A stretch of DNA of 64,000 nucleotides from Microbacterium sp. SORGH_AS_0888 (GTDB lineage: Bacteria > Actinomycetota > Actinomycetes > Actinomycetales > Microbacteriaceae): positions 372,001-436,000 of the forward strand of contig NZ_JAUTAZ010000001.1 of NCBI RefSeq assembly GCF_030818905.1, given 5' to 3'. Below, piece by piece: positions 63,232 through 64,000 of this stretch; within the stretch, counting starts at the first letter, position 1, and every line of letters starts with the position of its first letter. Under the pieces are notes generated by a model that saw nothing but the letters and a program-made list of their open reading frames with translations, did not search any database and was not told where the DNA came from. Made by a program: the position numbers and the translations under genes.

Positions 63232-63277
63232 TGACTCTTAATCAGTGGGTTCTGGGTTCGAGTCCCAGGGGGTGCAC
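63232..63277 (+). repeat. Attachment site attR
   Basis: 46-bp exact copy of the tRNA-Lys 3' part at 52715-52760. It lacks the 5' half of the tRNA and so is not a gene. Confidence 0.93.
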
Positions 63278-63282
63278 TACCA

Positions 63283-63326
63283 GGAAGGCCCGGAATCACT
63301 GAGCAAGATCAGTGACCGGGCCTTCC
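63283..63326 (+). terminator. Displaced original terminator of tRNA-Lys
   Basis: An 11-bp stem (63283-63293 with 63316-63326), then a second 7-bp stem (TCACTGA with TCAGTGA) after a small bulge. It starts six bases after attR, where the tRNA terminator would lie before integration. Confidence 0.75.
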
Positions 63327-63414
63327 GCCGTTTCTGGCCAGAGCGGGCAACAGCGCGAAAACAGCGCGTGTGTCTCAGCGGCGCGGTGTCGGGGCGCTGC
63401 GGCAGGATAAGAGC

Positions 63415-64000
63415 GTGGCGACGAAGTGGCATAAGCGGGGGGCAGATCCTGTCGAACTCAAGGCGCTGTACGCTGGCGTGCCCTCGTGGCTGGAGCGTTA
63501 CCTCGTCGCCTGGGTGAAGGCGGTTTCCTACAAGAACGACATGGGGGTGTGGGGCAACGAAGCCAAGCCGAACCCCGAATACATACTTGAGTACGAGACT
63601 GCGGTACGCCGCCCAGTTTCGATGGAACTGACGTTCGTTGCAGGTGGGGCAGAGCGTCTGCTTCGTGACATGGGTGAGGACGAGTTCCTAGACTTCGTTG
63701 ACTTTCTGCTCTTCCGGGTGAGCGAGGAGAGCTCCCAGCGGAGTGGGCCACTTGTGCGCAAGCTGGAGGAGATTCTTCTTGACGCGGGGTCGGAATGGCG
63801 CGTCGGTAAGCGCGCGGGGTTCGTCTCCTTGGAAAAGCGAGTGCCTGACGGCGTCGCACTTGCTGCTGAGCAGGCGATCGCGGCATCAGGCGACGCTGGT
63901 CAACTCCTGGCGGAAGCTTGGCACGCTGCGTTCGGGAAGTCTCCCGACGCTGAAGAGGCATACGAGAAGGCGATCAAGGCCGTCGAGGAGGCGGGGGCGC
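63415..64000 (+). CDS. Conserved hypothetical protein, truncated by the window end
   Basis: At least 195 residues from GTG 63415, running off the window. The order is an N-terminal helical part (VPSWLERYLVAWVKAVSYKN), a central acidic part (GEDEFLDFVDFLLF), and a C-terminal segment (LLAEAWHAAFGKSPDAEEAY) in which an AEAW...FGxxPD pattern precedes EKAIKAVEEA. I recognise the last pattern from actinobacterial hypothetical proteins near mobile elements, without a known function. Codon use is less GC-biased than in the neighbours, which suggests transfer. Confidence 0.7.
   Translation, partial: MATKWHKRGADPVELKALYAGVPSWLERYLVAWVKAVSYKNDMGVWGNEAKPNPEYILEYETAVRRPVSMELTFVAGGAERLLRDMGEDEFLDFVDFLLFRVSEESSQRSGPLVRKLEEILLDAGSEWRVGKRAGFVSLEKRVPDGVALAAEQAIAASGDAGQLLAEAWHAAFGKSPDAEEAYEKAIKAVEEAGA

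Larger units (their letters stand above)
52715..63277. mobile_element. 10.5-kb integrative element in tRNA-Lys, phage-satellite-like
   Basis: Bounded by the 46-bp att repeats. Order: integrase (minus), XRE repressor (minus), divergent promoter, two small HTH/AlpA-like proteins, replication-type protein, three small proteins, WhiB, three related small proteins, a minus-strand membrane protein, tape-measure protein, tiny ORF, HTH/possible small terminase, and two small unknowns. I found no capsid, portal, protease, large terminase, tail tube, baseplate or lysis gene. Known satellites (PICI, P4) share the int/regulator/replication plan and borrow structural proteins from a helper. The satellite label is inference; a decayed prophage is the alternative. 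Confidence 0.8.

Noticed and set aside
63232..63277. Second tRNA-Lys gene
   Set aside because: Only the 3' part is present; the D-arm and 5' acceptor strand are missing. It is attR.
52715..63277. Complete functional prophage
   Set aside because: Capsid, portal, large terminase, most tail genes and lysis genes are missing within exact att borders.

Overview
The window is GC-rich actinobacterial chromosome. Gene families and gene order point to Microbacteriaceae, most likely Microbacterium: murI-rph-rdgB, prfB-ftsE-ftsX-smpB followed by tmRNA, a mycobacterial-type LigD/Ku pair, a DUF3039 protein, and an 'anchored repeat' metal ABC transporter with a Zur-type operator. Several genes start with GTG or ATG about 10-15 nt after a TANNNT -10 box, which suggests leaderless transcripts. 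The genus is inferred from gene content, not from a marker-gene comparison.

Core part (1-39.6 kb): proline catabolism and uptake (partial putA, ProP-like symporter), initiator tRNA, a nitrilase, an aminotransferase, an HtrA-type protease and an ABC ATPase/permease pair whose permease is frameshifted. Then come pncB, murI, rph, rdgB, a CDF metal exporter, the NHEJ genes ligD and ku, a DedA protein, tRNA-Leu, a small GntR/SdpI/DUF1648 cluster, a Tad pilus operon, the Zur-box metal-uptake cluster, prfB, ftsEX, smpB, an MFS/M20 peptidase pair, tmRNA, and trpS behind a Trp-Trp-Trp leader peptide and attenuator.

Accessory part (39.7-52.6 kb): a PEP-mutase-like enzyme, a LysE exporter and a broken membrane protein lie beside three nested insertion sequences. 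Two IS481-family elements face each other and an IS5-family element sits exactly between them, all on CTAG targets. Next come a flavin-dependent monooxygenase (frameshifted), a StyA-like FAD monooxygenase, an MFS exporter with a divergent MerR regulator, and ordinary genes up to hisN and tRNA-Lys.

Integrated element (52,715-63,277): a 10.5-kb element lies between a 46-bp duplication of the tRNA-Lys 3' end. It encodes a tyrosine integrase, XRE repressor, two AlpA/Xis-like HTH proteins, a replication-type protein with iteron-like internal repeats, a WhiB protein, several small unknowns, an apparently full-length phage tape-measure protein and an HTH protein that could be a small terminase. No capsid, portal, large terminase, tail-tube or lysis gene was seen. 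This is the layout of a phage satellite and is the best candidate here for an undescribed system.

A cross-cutting oddity: five frameshifts in four genes, and the IS5 A/B junction, can each be repaired by deleting one G (on the coding strand). This may reflect systematic sequence error rather than gene decay.
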